Shown here piece by piece: positions 37,980-50,178 of a stretch of DNA of 64,000 bases. This DNA is from Didymodactylos carnosus (Eukaryota > Rotifera > Eurotatoria > Philodinida > Philodinidae). A program made the translations under genes and the position numbers. How positions within the stretch are numbered: position 1 is the stretch's first letter; the number at the start of each line of letters is the position of its first letter. The notes under the pieces are model-generated. The model was not told the origin of the DNA and did no database searches. It saw only the letters and a program-made list of their open reading frames with translations. Location: positions 1 to 64,000 of the forward strand of contig CAJNOQ010000132.1 in the NCBI GenBank assembly GCA_905250885.1. Direction: 5' to 3'.

Positions 37980-40900
37980 ATGTCGTTGTCATCTACCTAT
38001 TATTCTTCTTTTCCTTCATCTCGAAAAAGTCAGCATCAATTACCCTCATCTATACCATTTTCATCTCAACAACCAAAACGTACCATTCCCAAACATAATC
38101 GCTATTTATGGTTACGTTCACGTGAAGTCGGTTATCGAACACCACCAGTTGTTTCAAGATCGAATAATGCCCGATTTTTACTCCGACAAGGCGTCTATCG
38201 CTCAATCTACCCGTCTTACTCAATTCTAATGGCCACTGTTCCAACAGCAATTTATTTACGACGTTTTTCACCAAATGGAAAATATCTTCTCACATTTTCA
38301 CAAGATGTACAGCAATTAATTGTCTATAACTATTTGGGTAAGTTGTTATTATGCCTGATAGAAACAACAAAACATTGACACACATCTTTTCATTCTTTCT
38401 AATTCATTTGTAGGTTTTGAACGTGTTTATGAATCATTAGAAAAATGTTCTTCATCGACCAATTATACTCGTTTAGATGATACTGATAGTGGTTTAAATT
38501 CAAAACGTGATTTTTTAGCATGCGAAAATTTACGTGAATCAACGTTTGATCAAATATTTTCTGTACATTGTAAAATTCCAATAAAACAGTCTTCATCACA
38601 ATCTGGCTATACTCTAAATCGAAATCATATTTATTGTTTATTTTCTCGTGATCAATATGCCATTATATGTTCGTCAAAATTGGTTAACGAGCAACAACAT
38701 CCACCTTATGCACAATTAGGTAAGTTTAGTGAAATATTTTTACACTTGGTCATTCAAAATACTGCCAAAAATGTACATATTTTCGAGAATTTTATTTTCA
38801 CTTTGCCTGAATCGAGATCTGATGCGCGTGGGTACTGTTAGTATAGCCTATCAATCACATAGGTGTAGCATTAGCAAATCAAGAAAGTTTTTTTGTTGAT
38901 TTTTTTTAGTTCAAACAAATGAAGATTTAAATCCACTATCTCGCTTCTATTTTGAACATTTTCTAATTTATTTAATTGATTATCATAACGGTTATATTTG
39001 TCAACAACTCGAATTTCAATATGATCGAATTGGTCTGACATTATATGATTCAACTCTCGCGATTCTATCGATTCAACATCAAAAAATTCATTTATATCAT
39101 GTTGATGAGTTAAATGGAAAATTAATTGAAATTTTAACAATTGGAAAATTTACTCAACCTGATGAAGAATTTCTGTATAATTACAGTTTACCAAAACATT
39201 TACTTTTGTTAGCATCATCGAAAAATAAAAATAAATATAAGAAGGGAAAATTTTTTACATCATTTTATTCGAATACGTGGGGATCAAATGACAACGAACG
39301 AAAAATATTTAGAAGACGACCACAACAGTTGACAGATGAGATCGATGGAGGTGAGGGAGGATTACAAGCAGGTAAGAGAAAGATTTTCTATTTTGAGACG
39401 ATAGATTACATCTAAAGTTGCCATTTCTTTTAATTTAGTTCATAATCATCAGGTTGACACTCATTCAAATGAGTCGACAGCTTCATCCTCTTCTTCCACC
39501 GACATAGTTCTCAATCCTGTAAACGATCAATTAAAGCCAGCATCGTTCGTCCGTGATGAATTGAATCGACTTTATCATTTTTCACCATCTACTGATGTTC
39601 CTTCCACTCTACCAACTGTTGTACAGCGTTCATCATCCTTTACGTCACATTCACTTCCTGGTCAATCTCCATACGGACTTGCTCGTTCAATTTTTCAACG
39701 TGATCGAAGAAATTTATTGTTATCAACAAATATTCATACATCACCTTTTTCACATACAAGAACTACAAATATTCAAAATTATCAACATCCATCAGGTACT
39801 CATCACAACTCTAGAAACTTATTGCAATATCACGATGTTTTTTCTCTTATTTTTTTATAGAATATTCTGATGATTTTTCCACAATGGTTCGACAAGAAGA
39901 TTTTGAACAGGATACCACAGATGATAATGGTGATTATGACGAATCTGATCTGGAGACAACTGATCGTTTTGGCCTCTCATCATTGTACAATATCGAAAAT
40001 GATTTTGATTATGACTCATCGCAGATAAAACCAATGTTACCAATGAACGATCGACAATTTTCTACTTTAAAACAACGCCTTCTAACATTTCTTTATAAAC
40101 GAGCAAAATCGATGCATTGTAAATTAAAATTTGTTCAGACATTCAATGATTATCTATTATTAAAGTTTTACAAAATGCAATTTTTATCTAAAGATATTTT
40201 GCTTCTCAAATTTGCTCATGAAGAAATTGTTAATAAACGTCAACAAGAAAATGGTACATATTATTCATTATTTGTCGTCTATAATATTCGTCAATCGTCT
40301 ATACTGAATGTTTATGATGATTCATCACAGGAATTAGCAAAAATATTTGAAATATATAATGATGAATTTCGTAGTTCAGCATCGTTAAGCACCCAAAAAT
40401 TAGAATATTATCCATTATCAACATATAGTGGAAGACAACAATTTCAACAACAGTATAAGATAAATATGTCACCGACTAGTTCAGATGGGGGAGAAAATGT
40501 TAAAAAACTATTAGTACAACTACCATTACGAACACTCACGCATACAACATCACGTAAGAATAAATTTATTTTCCATTACTCTTGTTAACTTTATAGTAGA
40601 GAAAATTGAGTATATAACTACTACAATATAATATGAACATAGAAAAATGACGTAAATTAAAAAGTTAACAGTATATGTACATAGTGTAAATGTGACTAGA
40701 GAAAAAGTAAAAGAGAAAACAGAAAAAAAAGTAAGAAAGAACAAATTGAATATAAGAATAAAAAAATATTATCATATCTTGAATGTATGATCGATATGTT
40801 CTATATATTATCTGTTTGTTGGTACTTTTAGCTTATTTGGATTTATCATTGTATTCTTATGATGATAAAGTAATATCATTAGATGATATGATTAAAGCAT

Positions 40901-41214
40901 GTCCAAATAATCCAATTCGATTTTTTTGTCGTGGTTGTCAACGAATGAAATTTCAATTAACATTGACTCATCGTTCAATACAAACTACCGCTCATGATAA
41001 TATAACAACGACGATCATAACACCGGCAATTACTAATAATTCTCATACATCAGCAAATTCAAATACCAATGGTTCACAAAGACGATCAACATTAGCCACA
41101 ATTTGGCATCCGATTGAACCTTTTGTTATTACAATTCAACGTTGGCCTAGAGAAGCGGACAATATACATAATATACATTTGTACAGACCACCAACATTAC
41201 AAAATAACAAATAA
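37980..41214 (+). CDS. DET1: DET1 homologue (de-etiolated 1)
   Basis: Component of DDB1-DDA1-DET1 complexes that steer CUL4 ubiquitin ligases, in animals with COP1. Six exons (37980-38337, 38414-38719, 38910-39371, 39439-39795, 39861-40553, 40832-41214) encode 852 residues. Matches to human DET1 run along the chain: AIYLRRFSPNGKYLLTFS, CLFSRDQYAIICSSKL, LIYLIDYHNGYICQQLEF, STLAILSIQHQKIHLYHV, STLKQRLLTFLYKRAKSM, YYSLFVVYNIRQSSILNV and PYLDLSLYSYDDK; near the C-terminus IWHPIEPFVITIQRWP matches. It is about 300 residues longer than human DET1. The main addition is a Ser/Asp-rich, probably disordered insertion at roughly residues 325-550, just before the KQRLLTFLY segment, with smaller Ser/Thr inserts near both ends. 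An acceptor (TTTTTTCTAG, AG at 37970-37971) ends 8 nt before the ATG. Confidence 0.95.
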
Positions 41215-43002
41215 CCACTTTTGAAACTCTTTTAAATACAAGTAGTTTAACAGTTTATTGAAATAGAATAGTTGTCTTAAAAATACTGTTCTTTTCACTC
41301 TTAACCCTTTTAACCATGTGATCGTTAGTTATCTTAACCAAAAGATAAAATGTTTTAAATTCTCCTTACGTTCTATCTATCTTTTCTAATTTTAATATAT
41401 AGCAGCTATAAATCCTATGAATTATCATCTTCTGAATGAGATCAACTACTTAGAAGTATGTTAATTTTGCCCGCCATTTTGTTGTTTTCAGTAGTGCGAT
41501 CTCGAAACTTACCTGTTTTTTTGGTACAGTTGATCGAGCATCTGTAATATACATTATTTCTTTGTTGCTCTCTATGAGAACACTTACTACCTAAATTAAT
41601 AATACACAAATTGCAAACATATTTTCTGTTCATTTGATTGTTTGTTGTTGTTTTTTCTAAAGAGAATATACATCATTTCTGACTTTTTTTCTTGTTCATT
41701 TTTGACACGTGTTCAGCGTGTTTTTTTTTCTTAAACGTTTTTTTCTTGGCCTGCATACATTGAAGATCTTGTTTGTTGTACAATAACAACTATGACTTTT
41801 GGTCGTAATTTCGATTTTGCTTTCTCATTAACAGTTTCATCATATAAATATTTTTTTTTACCGTAGTTGTTGTTTGTGCTTACATCTATTAATCCTTGTG
41901 TAATATTATTCTACATTTATTTCTCGGTTTTTTTGTCCTCATCTTTTACTTTTCCGAATTGAACCAACCGTGTTGTGTGGTCTTTTTTTCTTTCATGATC
42001 GTCTTTGTTTATGTAATTCATTTTCAAAGTAAAATAACAATAACAAAAGACAGACTTCTATATATATTTATTTTTTATGAGATTTTGCTATTTTAGTTAG
42101 TCGAGATTACAATTATTAGGATTTAAAGCAATTTACTTATATAGGATTTAAAGAAATGATACTACGTTTACCCTTCTACTCTTTTTTTTCTATCTCATCA
42201 TCACAGTTATATAATTATTTTCAGTGATTTCGATGGTAATTGCGATTACTAGAAAAATTTCATTGTAAGAGGAAGATTAGACGTGAGCTATGCAGTTTAT
42301 GATTGTCTACGTGTCCTCTACTACTGACGAGGAAACTGCCCCAAGTGTTCCCGAGCTTTTTCGTCAAAATACACCTAGGCATAGGTTATCGCTGATGCGG
42401 ATTTCCAGTATCATAGTCGGAGCAGCATACGGGCCCCCGGAAACTCGTTTTTCAGAAACTCTAAAATATAACCAGAACCTTTCTTAATGAGGCATAATTG
42501 TAGCGCGCAAATTTCTGAAAAACGAGACATCTCCCAGCTCTACACGATCTTTCTTTGCAAAGTTATGGAATTTACAAGAAGAGCCCTAAATTAATTTCTT
42601 ATTTCTGTAGCTTTGAGCTGACAATGAACATTTAGGCTTTTCTTCTAAATTCTATAACTTTGCAAAGAAAGATCGTGTAGAGCTGGCAGATGTCTCATTT
42701 TAATCAGAAATTTGCGAGCTACAATTATGCCTCATTAAGAAAAGTTTTGGTTATTTTTTAGAGTTTCCGAAAAACTGGTTTTCTAGAAAAACGGGTTTCC
42801 AAGACCCCGTACGCCGCTCCGACTATGATATTTGAAATCAGCATCAGCGATAACCTATGCCCGTGTGTATTTTGACGAAAAAGCTCGGAAACACTTGGAG
42901 CGGTTTCTTCGTCAGTTTAGCTTTTCTTTCGAGCATCTAGACTGGATTTCTGTATAAATGATCATTTAGCAAAGTTTAATAATTTTCTTTTATTTTCTGT
43001 AG
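41215..43002. other. Intergenic: DET1 3' flank and a foldback element
   Basis: AT-rich, T-homopolymer-rich DNA. No gene was recognised in 41215-42323; a 63-codon minus frame at 41442-41633 has Cys pairs but no defined domain. The right part is the foldback element 42324-42915. A clear splice acceptor (TATTTTCTGTAG) ends at 43002, immediately before the next start codon. Confidence 0.55.
42324..42915. mobile_element. Near-complete palindromic foldback element
   Basis: Two arms of about 270 bp are inverted copies separated by only about 30 bp. The element starts CTGACGAGGAAACTGC and ends in the complement, GCGGTTTCTTCGTCAG. Each arm carries AAAGATCGTGTAGAGCTG or its complement, the CTCATTAAGAAAAG-type segment and the ATATTTGAAATCAGCA-type segment. 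No coding frame spans it. Arms differ at a modest number of sites. As RNA it would form a long hairpin. It lies 87 bp before the start codon of the DMAC1-like gene. Confidence 0.9.
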
Positions 43003-43341
43003 ATGTCAGTTGATCCTCCATCTGGTACTTCACTTGAACCGTCGACGTGTTTTTCGTGTCATGCTATAGGTATTACATCTGCTACAGCAATAGGTGTCTA
43101 CATGTTTTATCGTGCAAAAAAAGCAGCAACACCGACACATCGTTTTGGTTGTGCAGCAATTGGATTCAGTAAGAAAAACTAAATTGTTCGATTATATTTG
43201 TCTAAAAACTTGTTATTTCTCCAAAAACAAGGGGAAAAGTTTTTTCCTTGCGAATTCAACATATTTAAGAAATATTCATTACTAGTGCATAGATAAGAGT
43301 TTAAACTCGATGTAGGTAGCAGTATTTGGTTGTTGATTTGA
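43003..43341 (+). CDS. DMAC1-like small mitochondrial membrane protein
   Basis: Two exons, 43003-43168 and 43316-43341, encode 63 residues. The first exon reads CFSCHAIGITSATAIGVYMF then YRAKKAATPTHRFGCAAIGF, with a CxxC pair directly before one hydrophobic segment and a second short hydrophobic stretch at the end (SSSIWLLI). DMAC1 (TMEM261), a complex I distal-arm assembly factor of the inner mitochondrial membrane, has the same order: CWSC, a Gly-rich membrane segment, a short basic loop and a second membrane segment containing Trp. The match is short and from memory, so the family call is moderate. The second exon of only 26 nt was chosen because it keeps phase and gives the expected Trp-containing segment. 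The start codon abuts a splice acceptor (AG at 43001-43002), so the 5' UTR must come from another exon or a spliced leader. Confidence 0.55.
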
Positions 43342-44551
43342 TTTTTGGCCAATATTACATGGTTTGGGATAAAAAGAAAAGCCCAAAACTTATATACTTA
43401 AATACTTCAAACCAATTTTTCTCTTAGTCATACTGCGGTACTGTTGTCACAAATGTTTGCCTTATCTCAGCTGAGTGAGAATGCAAAGAAAAATACACAT
43501 GTTTTGAAACAAAAAGATTATGATGTCATTTCTGAATGGTATTTTTTCATCTTATCACATTACAGATGAGTCATAGTAGTTGATATATATCTTTCTTCCC
43601 GATTCTTACTCGGTTGTTGTTGAAAATAATCGTATAAAAAGGTAGAAATAGCCAAATAAAATTATGTTCAAACTAAAAAGCGCTGCAAAAAAATCACTAT
43701 ATGGTTAATATTAGATCACCCTTGAAAATTAACAGTTTTACCCTTGGTAATAGAGAAAAGACTGGAGAGTTAGTATACATTTCCCATATCCGAGAGCAGT
43801 ATACATATCGATGAAAGATCTAAGTTTCTTTAAAAATTTTGTCGAGAAATGTTATATAATAATCGATTGCTGCAGGTTAAATACGGTTTTCTCTTTCATT
43901 TATTAATAAATGGATTCATTTGATTTGTGGGTCTTATTTGAATCGAAATACTTCCAGTGAGACTGGTAAGAGTATTCGCTATTGTTATGGAACCAATATC
44001 AATTGTACCCTTATTGTTGTTGATTGTGGTTAGTTTTTCAACTATGTTGACGAATGTTATCCCTCTATCGATAAAAAATATACGGTCTACTGTATTGTAT
44101 GCCATATTTGCCATCTTGATAATTAAAAATAAAACGTCTGGCGTTGTATAAAGAATTTATACTCTCAATTGTGATCAAAACGTTTGAAGCACGTATTAAG
44201 ATTTTTTGACACATGATAACACGAATGATTGTAGGACAGTGTCTTTCTCATATGGATCATTACATTTTGTTGCTGTATTCTATCTATGGCTGAGATGTTA
44301 GAAACTATTAGTAGAAAGATTGTTTGAATCCACATGACATATATTTTTTGATTAAAATCGTATAAGAACAAAGCATAAGATCATTTTTGAGTCAGATGAT
44401 TAATACTTGAGACTCACAGAGAATTTGTTAGTAGTTAATTTTTTCTCAGAAACTGGTCTAATTAAATGTAAGATCTGATCTAAGTTGAAAGAAAATCAAA
44501 TCAACAGCAAAAATGGCTGCATTCTTTTTGTTTCTTAGATAATATATTGTC
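43342..44551. other. Intergenic, no gene seen
   Basis: Holds the 3' UTR of the DMAC1-like gene and the 5' flank of TFIIE-alpha. Opposed frames at 43896-44151 are complements of each other without family features. A TTTCTTAG acceptor at 44531-44538 lies 13 nt before the TFIIE-alpha start. Confidence 0.5.
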
Positions 44552-47500
44552 ATGGTGTTTAACAGTCTAAACGATATGTCAGCTACAGCGACAACAGCAG
44601 GCACTTCCGGTGGTTCATTTACTAATAACACAATCAAAGTTAAACTATCATTAAATCCACAAACTAGACCAGTTACTATTCCATCAACTTCGACAATAAC
44701 TGTTATTCCCACATCCGGTGCACAGTCACCTCTTCCACATACCGTTCCTGTACCACTTCGTCGAACACAATTACCTCCATTAAATCCAGCGGATTTTAGT
44801 TCAGTACTAGGAAGGTTAATTCGTCATTGTATGCGTACATTTTATGAATTACCAAAATATCTTGTTGTTGAATATATCTATTATTACACTGAAATAAAAG
44901 AAGCGGATCTCGCTGCGAAACTTCATTACGATCTTAAATTGTTACGACCAATTATACAAGAATTAAAACGTGATAAATTTATTAAAGAACGTCATCGTTT
45001 GGAACAAAGTCAAAAAGATGGTAAAAATCAAGCACATAACTATTATTCACTAGATGAAATAATGTTTGTTAATGTTATTAAATATCGTCTGTTAAAAATA
45101 AGAAGTTTTATTGAAGATCAAGAACGGCAACAAACGTATCAACAACAATATTATAAATGTCAACAATGTGCACATACATACACTGAACTAGGTACATAAA
45201 CAGAAATAAATGATGATTTCTGAGTATCAAAGTGTTGTAAGAGCGATAGATATTTAATGTTATATTATTCTAAACTTGCTCTTTCAAAGTTCAAACTTAG
45301 CTATGGTGAATTTTTTCTGATGGAAAACATACCGCTTGAGCTACTTTACACTTAAGATTTTCTATTATGAGCATACGTTAGATTTGTCTTTTTATACAGA
45401 TATAATATTTGTACAAAGAACTAAATTCATTATTTTAGTTAATAATATAGAAGCTTTCAGCTCAGACTAGAGTCATCATCAGCCACATAACTTTAAGCAT
45501 GTGATCAACTCCTGCAGATTTACTCTCTTCTTTCAGTCTAACCTGATGTTGTTCCATCTTTTACATCGCTCTCAACTTTATAAATTTTGTTTTACAACCG
45601 CTTTTTCGTTACAGGAAAGTTCAAGCCTTGGGCACTTAAACTAGTCCTTACTACGCGCGCAGTCCTCGACTGCTTTTCTGTAACTTTTCTTTCAACACAG
45701 TTGAGAATATATCAGGCGTTAACAAAATAATTTGATGGTTCGATCGTCAGTGGCGGTCACCCATTCAATTACTAATCGTCGTCCTGACGCTTAACCATAG
45801 AAAAGACAAATTCGATATCACAATTTCTCTATGAGTCACGCGAGTTTACTGCGGTTAAAGGAAGAAAATGATTTCGATATTTTAAACTCCATCAAATAAA
45901 TTTTGTTTTAGTTCAGAAAAACAAAAATTTATTTAGTTCAAACTAGTCGAGCATTTGATACAATTAGTTCTGTAAATCGCACCAGTATTCATGTTATCAA
46001 CATCTTTGTAATTTTTCGTAAATGATTTTAGTATTGTTAATCCTTTTTTCAACCCAAATGTAACTTCTGTTGTCAGATATAGCTTTTCTAAGATTTTTTT
46101 CAACTTTTCAGCTAATATCTTCGTTTTATACCATGATACGTAAGAGACAAGAAAAACTTTTTCTTTTTTCTTGAGTTGTTACCATGAGTGTTATATATTG
46201 TGTTCGCTGTTATTCGTATTGCTCGAGTGTGTTCTGAATATTTCTCACTAAAATTCATAGGATAACCGTTTCTTGTTAGACATTGTTCAATTAACAGTTG
46301 TTTAGTTGAACAAATTCGGATAGTTCAACGTTCAAATTAAGCCAATTTTATATTTCCTTGACTGACAACTGAACTAATGCATATATGATCCTGTATGGGT
46401 TAGTTTTTCATATACGATTGTTTCATATTTCATTTCAATTTCGTAAGTGAACTCCATTTTTTGTATGTTTTTTTTGTATGTAAATCCATTCATAAATTCT
46501 AATAATTCTTCAATATCACCTTGTTTTCCGTTTAAACACTGCAATAGATATCTATTGTAATTCTCTTCCAGTTCGTCCAGTGATGTGTTCATATGATCAG
46601 GCGATGATCATCTCATTTTCTGTGTAACATATATATACGTCGTTCCTCTTATCAAGTTATGTGGCTGATGATAACTCTAGTCTGAGTTGAAAGCTTCTAT
46701 ATTATTAACTAAAATAATAAATTTAATTTAATTGTTCGTACAAATATTATTCATGTTTATCAACGTTTTCTCAACAAACAATATTAGTATTGTTATTGTT
46801 ATTTTTATCTCTCTCTTCAATTAGATATTATTAAATTATTTGATGCTTCTCATGAACAATTAATTTGTTATCATTGTTCTGGGACTGTTGTTGAAGATGG
46901 TCAGACAACAACGCCCACTGTACAAATAGCAAATATGATCTTATTTAATGAACAAATGAAACCTCTATTTGATTTGCTGAGGTTAATTGATAATATTATA
47001 GAACAACGAAAAGAAGAACAACAACAAAAACATCAAGAAGATGGAGGAGCGGGAAATGGCAACGTTGGATTAGGTCATCGATCATTAGCATCATCGGTAT
47101 ACGATAGTAAATCAGCTATGAATCATGATATTCAAATTATAATTGAAGATGAAAATGAGGACGATGATGAAAATACGAATGATATTGATGATACACAACA
47201 AAGAACAAATACAAAACAGAGAAAAAATACACTAGGCAAATCGTCGGCAACGGTAAGTAAAATTCAAAATAAGATTACCCTGTGAACGAAAGTTATATAT
47301 TTGATAATAATGATATCTGTTAACATTTTGAAAATATGATAAAAAAATTTTTTCTTCGTTTTCTTAAGCTAGTGTGTATGCATTTCATCGAATCAATCGA
47401 AACATTTTTCTTTTAGGGCACATCTATTACTACCACTGAAACGACGAGGCGTACAAAATCAAAAAAAACTGCTTATGAACCAAAACCATTACCACATTGG

Positions 47501-47848
47501 TTTCTTCGATCGACTGTTTATAATGATCCAAACGAAATAACATCAGTCGTTTCAAGATCAACTGTGAAGAGTTCACAGCTTCAAAAACAACAGCAAAAAT
47601 CATCAACTAGAGAAGAAATAAAACAAATGTTAATGATTTATGAAACAAAAACAAATACACGAAATAAATTACAAACACAATTATCACAACCACAAATATC
47701 TCAACAACAACAACAAATAACAACGTCAGCATCGTCTATTCTAGGAATGATGGGTAGAGATGATGAAGATATAGCTGCTGCAGGACTCTATCATCTTCTA
47801 CATGATGAAGAACATAATCATATGGATATTGGACTAGGAGACGAATGA
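44552..47848 (+). CDS. GTF2E1: TFIIE alpha subunit (general transcription factor IIE 1)
   Basis: RNA polymerase II initiation factor that recruits and regulates TFIIH. Three exons (44552-45191, 46825-47252, 47417-47848) give 499 residues. After a Ser/Thr-rich N-terminal 80 residues comes the extended winged helix (LGRLIRHCMRTFYELPKYLV, LKLLRPIIQELKRDKFIKER, HNYYSLDEIMFVNVIKYRLL). The zinc ribbon follows with Cys at about 203, 206, 228 and 231 (YKCQQCAHTY ... ICYHCSG), split by intron 1. FNEQMKPLFDLLR matches the family's segment after the ribbon, and LPHWFLRSTVYND matches the human PIWLRESTV region. The C-terminus ends acidic (RDDEDIAAAGLYHLLHDEEH), as in the TFIIH-binding tail of the family. 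The N-terminal extension is longer than in human. Intron 1 is 1.6 kb because of an inverted-repeat element. Confidence 0.95.
45403..46749. mobile_element. Inverted-repeat element in TFIIE-alpha intron 1
   Basis: Arms of about 91-96 bp, at about 45403-45493 and 46654-46749, are inverted copies: both contain TTATTTTAGTTAATAATATAGAAGCTTTCA (20 or more identical positions) and the CATCAGCCACATAACTT end or their complements. The 1.16-kb interior has one minus frame, 46374-46592 (72 residues, MNTSLDELEENYNRYLLQCL at its start), acidic and helical, that I cannot match to a transposase. Probably a non-autonomous DNA element. Confidence 0.85.
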
Positions 47849-48127
47849 TAAATTAATTAATCGAGAACTTCAGATATTATAACATTGTGATTATAAGAAT
47901 AAAGTTGTTTGTAATTAAAAATTCTTAAGAATTCTATTTTTTCCATAAACTTGACTGAATAAAGTTATGTCTCTCGGAGACTAAAGGAAATTTGAATTTA
48001 AAAACAGTCCAAAATCCATTAAGATCCTTTTTTCTTGTCATGTGTGTCTTAAAACTGTAACATTTGTCTGTAGTTTACGAAAAGATGATTCAATAGTTAT
48101 GTCCTGTTTAACTAATGGTGAAAAAAA

Positions 48128-48335
48128 GAATGAACTCTGTTATTTTTTTAATCACAGACTTTAGAGTATAGTGAGAAAATTGCAGTCTTCGCCAATCGAA
48201 AGCCAAGACTGAGAAAATTTTGAAAAATGTTTTTCAAACTAAAAGATACTTCAAAAAATCTAAGCTTTCATTGGCGAACATTGCAATTTTCTCATTATAC
48301 TCTAAAGTATTTGATTAAAAAAACAACAGAATTCA
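48128..48335. mobile_element. 208-bp palindromic MITE-like element
   Basis: The left arm (GAATGAACTCTGTTATTTTT..., then CTTTAGAGTATAGTGAGAAA and TTCGCCAATCGAAAGC) faces its inverted copy ending ...AAAACAACAGAATTC. The arms are roughly 75-80 bp with a 45-bp centre. No coding content. It lies downstream of TFIIE-alpha. Confidence 0.85.
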
Positions 48336-48677
48336 GGCATTTTTTTTACCTATAATAATTGAGTACTTACGATAGTCCGCTTTTTCCTTCATTGAATGAG
48401 TAAGAATTACATTATGTAATCTGAAAGCTAATTCCAACTTTAACTTTTACTTTAGGCAATATGTAAATGAGATTTTATTTATTACATTTTTCTTTTTTTT
48501 TGTTCACATGAAAAGCGAACGTCTGTTTTCTTTTCTTTTCAAAAATAAATAGATGTCACTTGTTTTTGTTGTTCTTTTTTTCTTCATTTTCTTCTTATGT
48601 TGTGAAAATTTTCTCAAGAGAATAAACGTATTAATGGAACGAATATAAAGTGTACAATTTTTTTCATACAAAAATAT

Positions 48678-48902
48678 TCAACATTTGATTGCTAATATTG
48701 TTTTTTCTTTCTTTTTAGCGTTTTTAATATTTGCTTCACATCGATTTTCATCACTTGCTGGAGATTTAAGTCGTCGAAGTATATTATCAAACAAGACAAA
48801 AGTTAATAAACAAATCAACTCAAATCGACCATAGTTTTCATCTACTATATTTGTAGATGAACTAGTATTCTCTAACTCTCTGTTCATTTGTTTACCTAAC
48901 AT
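48678..48902 (-). CDS. Possible 74-residue membrane microprotein
   Basis: A single-exon minus-strand frame starting ATG at 48902 and ending TGA at 48678. The predicted protein has a polar, Asn/Ser/Thr-rich N-terminus, one hydrophobic stretch (FELICLLTFVLFDNIL, about residues 28-43) and a basic, Lys-rich tail (NAKKKEKTILAIK). Codon use resembles the neighbouring genes more than chance AT-rich frames do. I cannot name a family. A GTAAAC directly after the first codons could also be a splice donor, so the start is uncertain. Confidence 0.4.
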   Translation of the reverse strand: MLGKQMNRELENTSSSTNIVDENYGRFELICLLTFVLFDNILRRLKSPASDENRCEANIKNAKKKEKTILAIKC

Positions 48903-50178
48903 CAAAAATCAAAGAATTTTGTTTTTTGTATTCACTCATATATTGTGGAATGTTTAAATAAAATAATTAGATATTCAAAGTAAAGACTGTATATAAAAAT
49001 AAACACTTCAATTAACTGATTATGTAGCTATTGATTAAGGAACATAATTAGTCTAAATAGGCAACATCGACGTGTTGTATCTTGAAAATGTTCAGTTTTG
49101 AAGAATGATACTTGATGACTGCTGTTTACCTATTCGATTTATGTTCTACATCATTTTTTTCTTTTGTATTTTAGACCACTGAATAAAATGTTGCATGTAG
49201 TTTCATATTTACTAACGTTTCAATCAATTTTTTTACTACTTAACCCAAAATATATTTGCATAATTTAAATAGAAGACTAAACACAATCTATTTGTATGGT
49301 TCGTCTCACTCTCTCTCTCTTGGTTCATGCAAAATTTCAAAATTTCCCTATAATTCTAATGTTATGTTACCAAATATGTTTTGATCAATTACTTTCATTA
49401 TCATTGTATAATGAAGAACAAAGGCATGAAATAATAGTTAATAATATTTTGGTTTGATTACTGTAGTGATAGGAAACGTATACGTCAGTATACTATTGCA
49501 AATCCAAAAAATGCTATATATACCATTACTGAAGGATTTCAAACGATATTGTCTATAAAAATGAATGGTACAAATTGTTTAGCAAGAATTTATTCAAATG
49601 TTGACTTCTTATAATATAAACCGTCAATGTAATGTCATGAAATTTGTTACTCATTAGAAAAAAAAACATGTCAAGTTTTTTTATTAATAATAATGTGTTT
49701 CGATTATGGAATGATTGTCAAGTAGTTTAGAAAGAACTAGAGAAAATGTGAACAATATATTCGATGTATTCAAATTTAGAATATCTTTATATTGTCCAGT
49801 ACAATTGATCGATATCATTCATATTCTACTGAATAGAATGAAGAATGTAACATGCTAATCGATATTTTTGATCAATGTTCTATGAAACGAAACATCCGTG
49901 ATTGGTTGAAAAAAATAGAACAATATTGACGAAAATAAAATTTATATAAAAATATTGATTTTGACATTTCGATAAAAAATCACTAATTATATTTAGTTCT
50001 TTGTATAAATGCGATGACAGAAAATTTAAAATGATAAATATTAAGATAAACTAAGTCTGAGAATGTGAGCGATACAGAACAAACGTTGAAGAATACCAAT
50101 GACCCTATCAAACTACTATTTTTAAAATTGTTTTCATTGTTTCTTGCAGATCATATAACAAAAATTAGATCATTCATC

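Larger units (their letters stand above)
47849..50178. other. Intergenic between TFIIE-alpha and VPS18
   Basis: Contains the small palindromic element at 48128-48335, the possible microprotein frame at 48678-48902 (-), and AT-rich DNA without recognised genes from about 49000 to 50140. A TTTCTTGCAG acceptor ends at 50149, 29 nt before the VPS18 start. Confidence 0.5.

Noticed and set aside
41442-41633. Minus frame with several Cys pairs, possible zinc-binding domain
   Set aside because: Spacing fits no zinc-finger family I know, and the frame lies in repeat-like AT-rich DNA.
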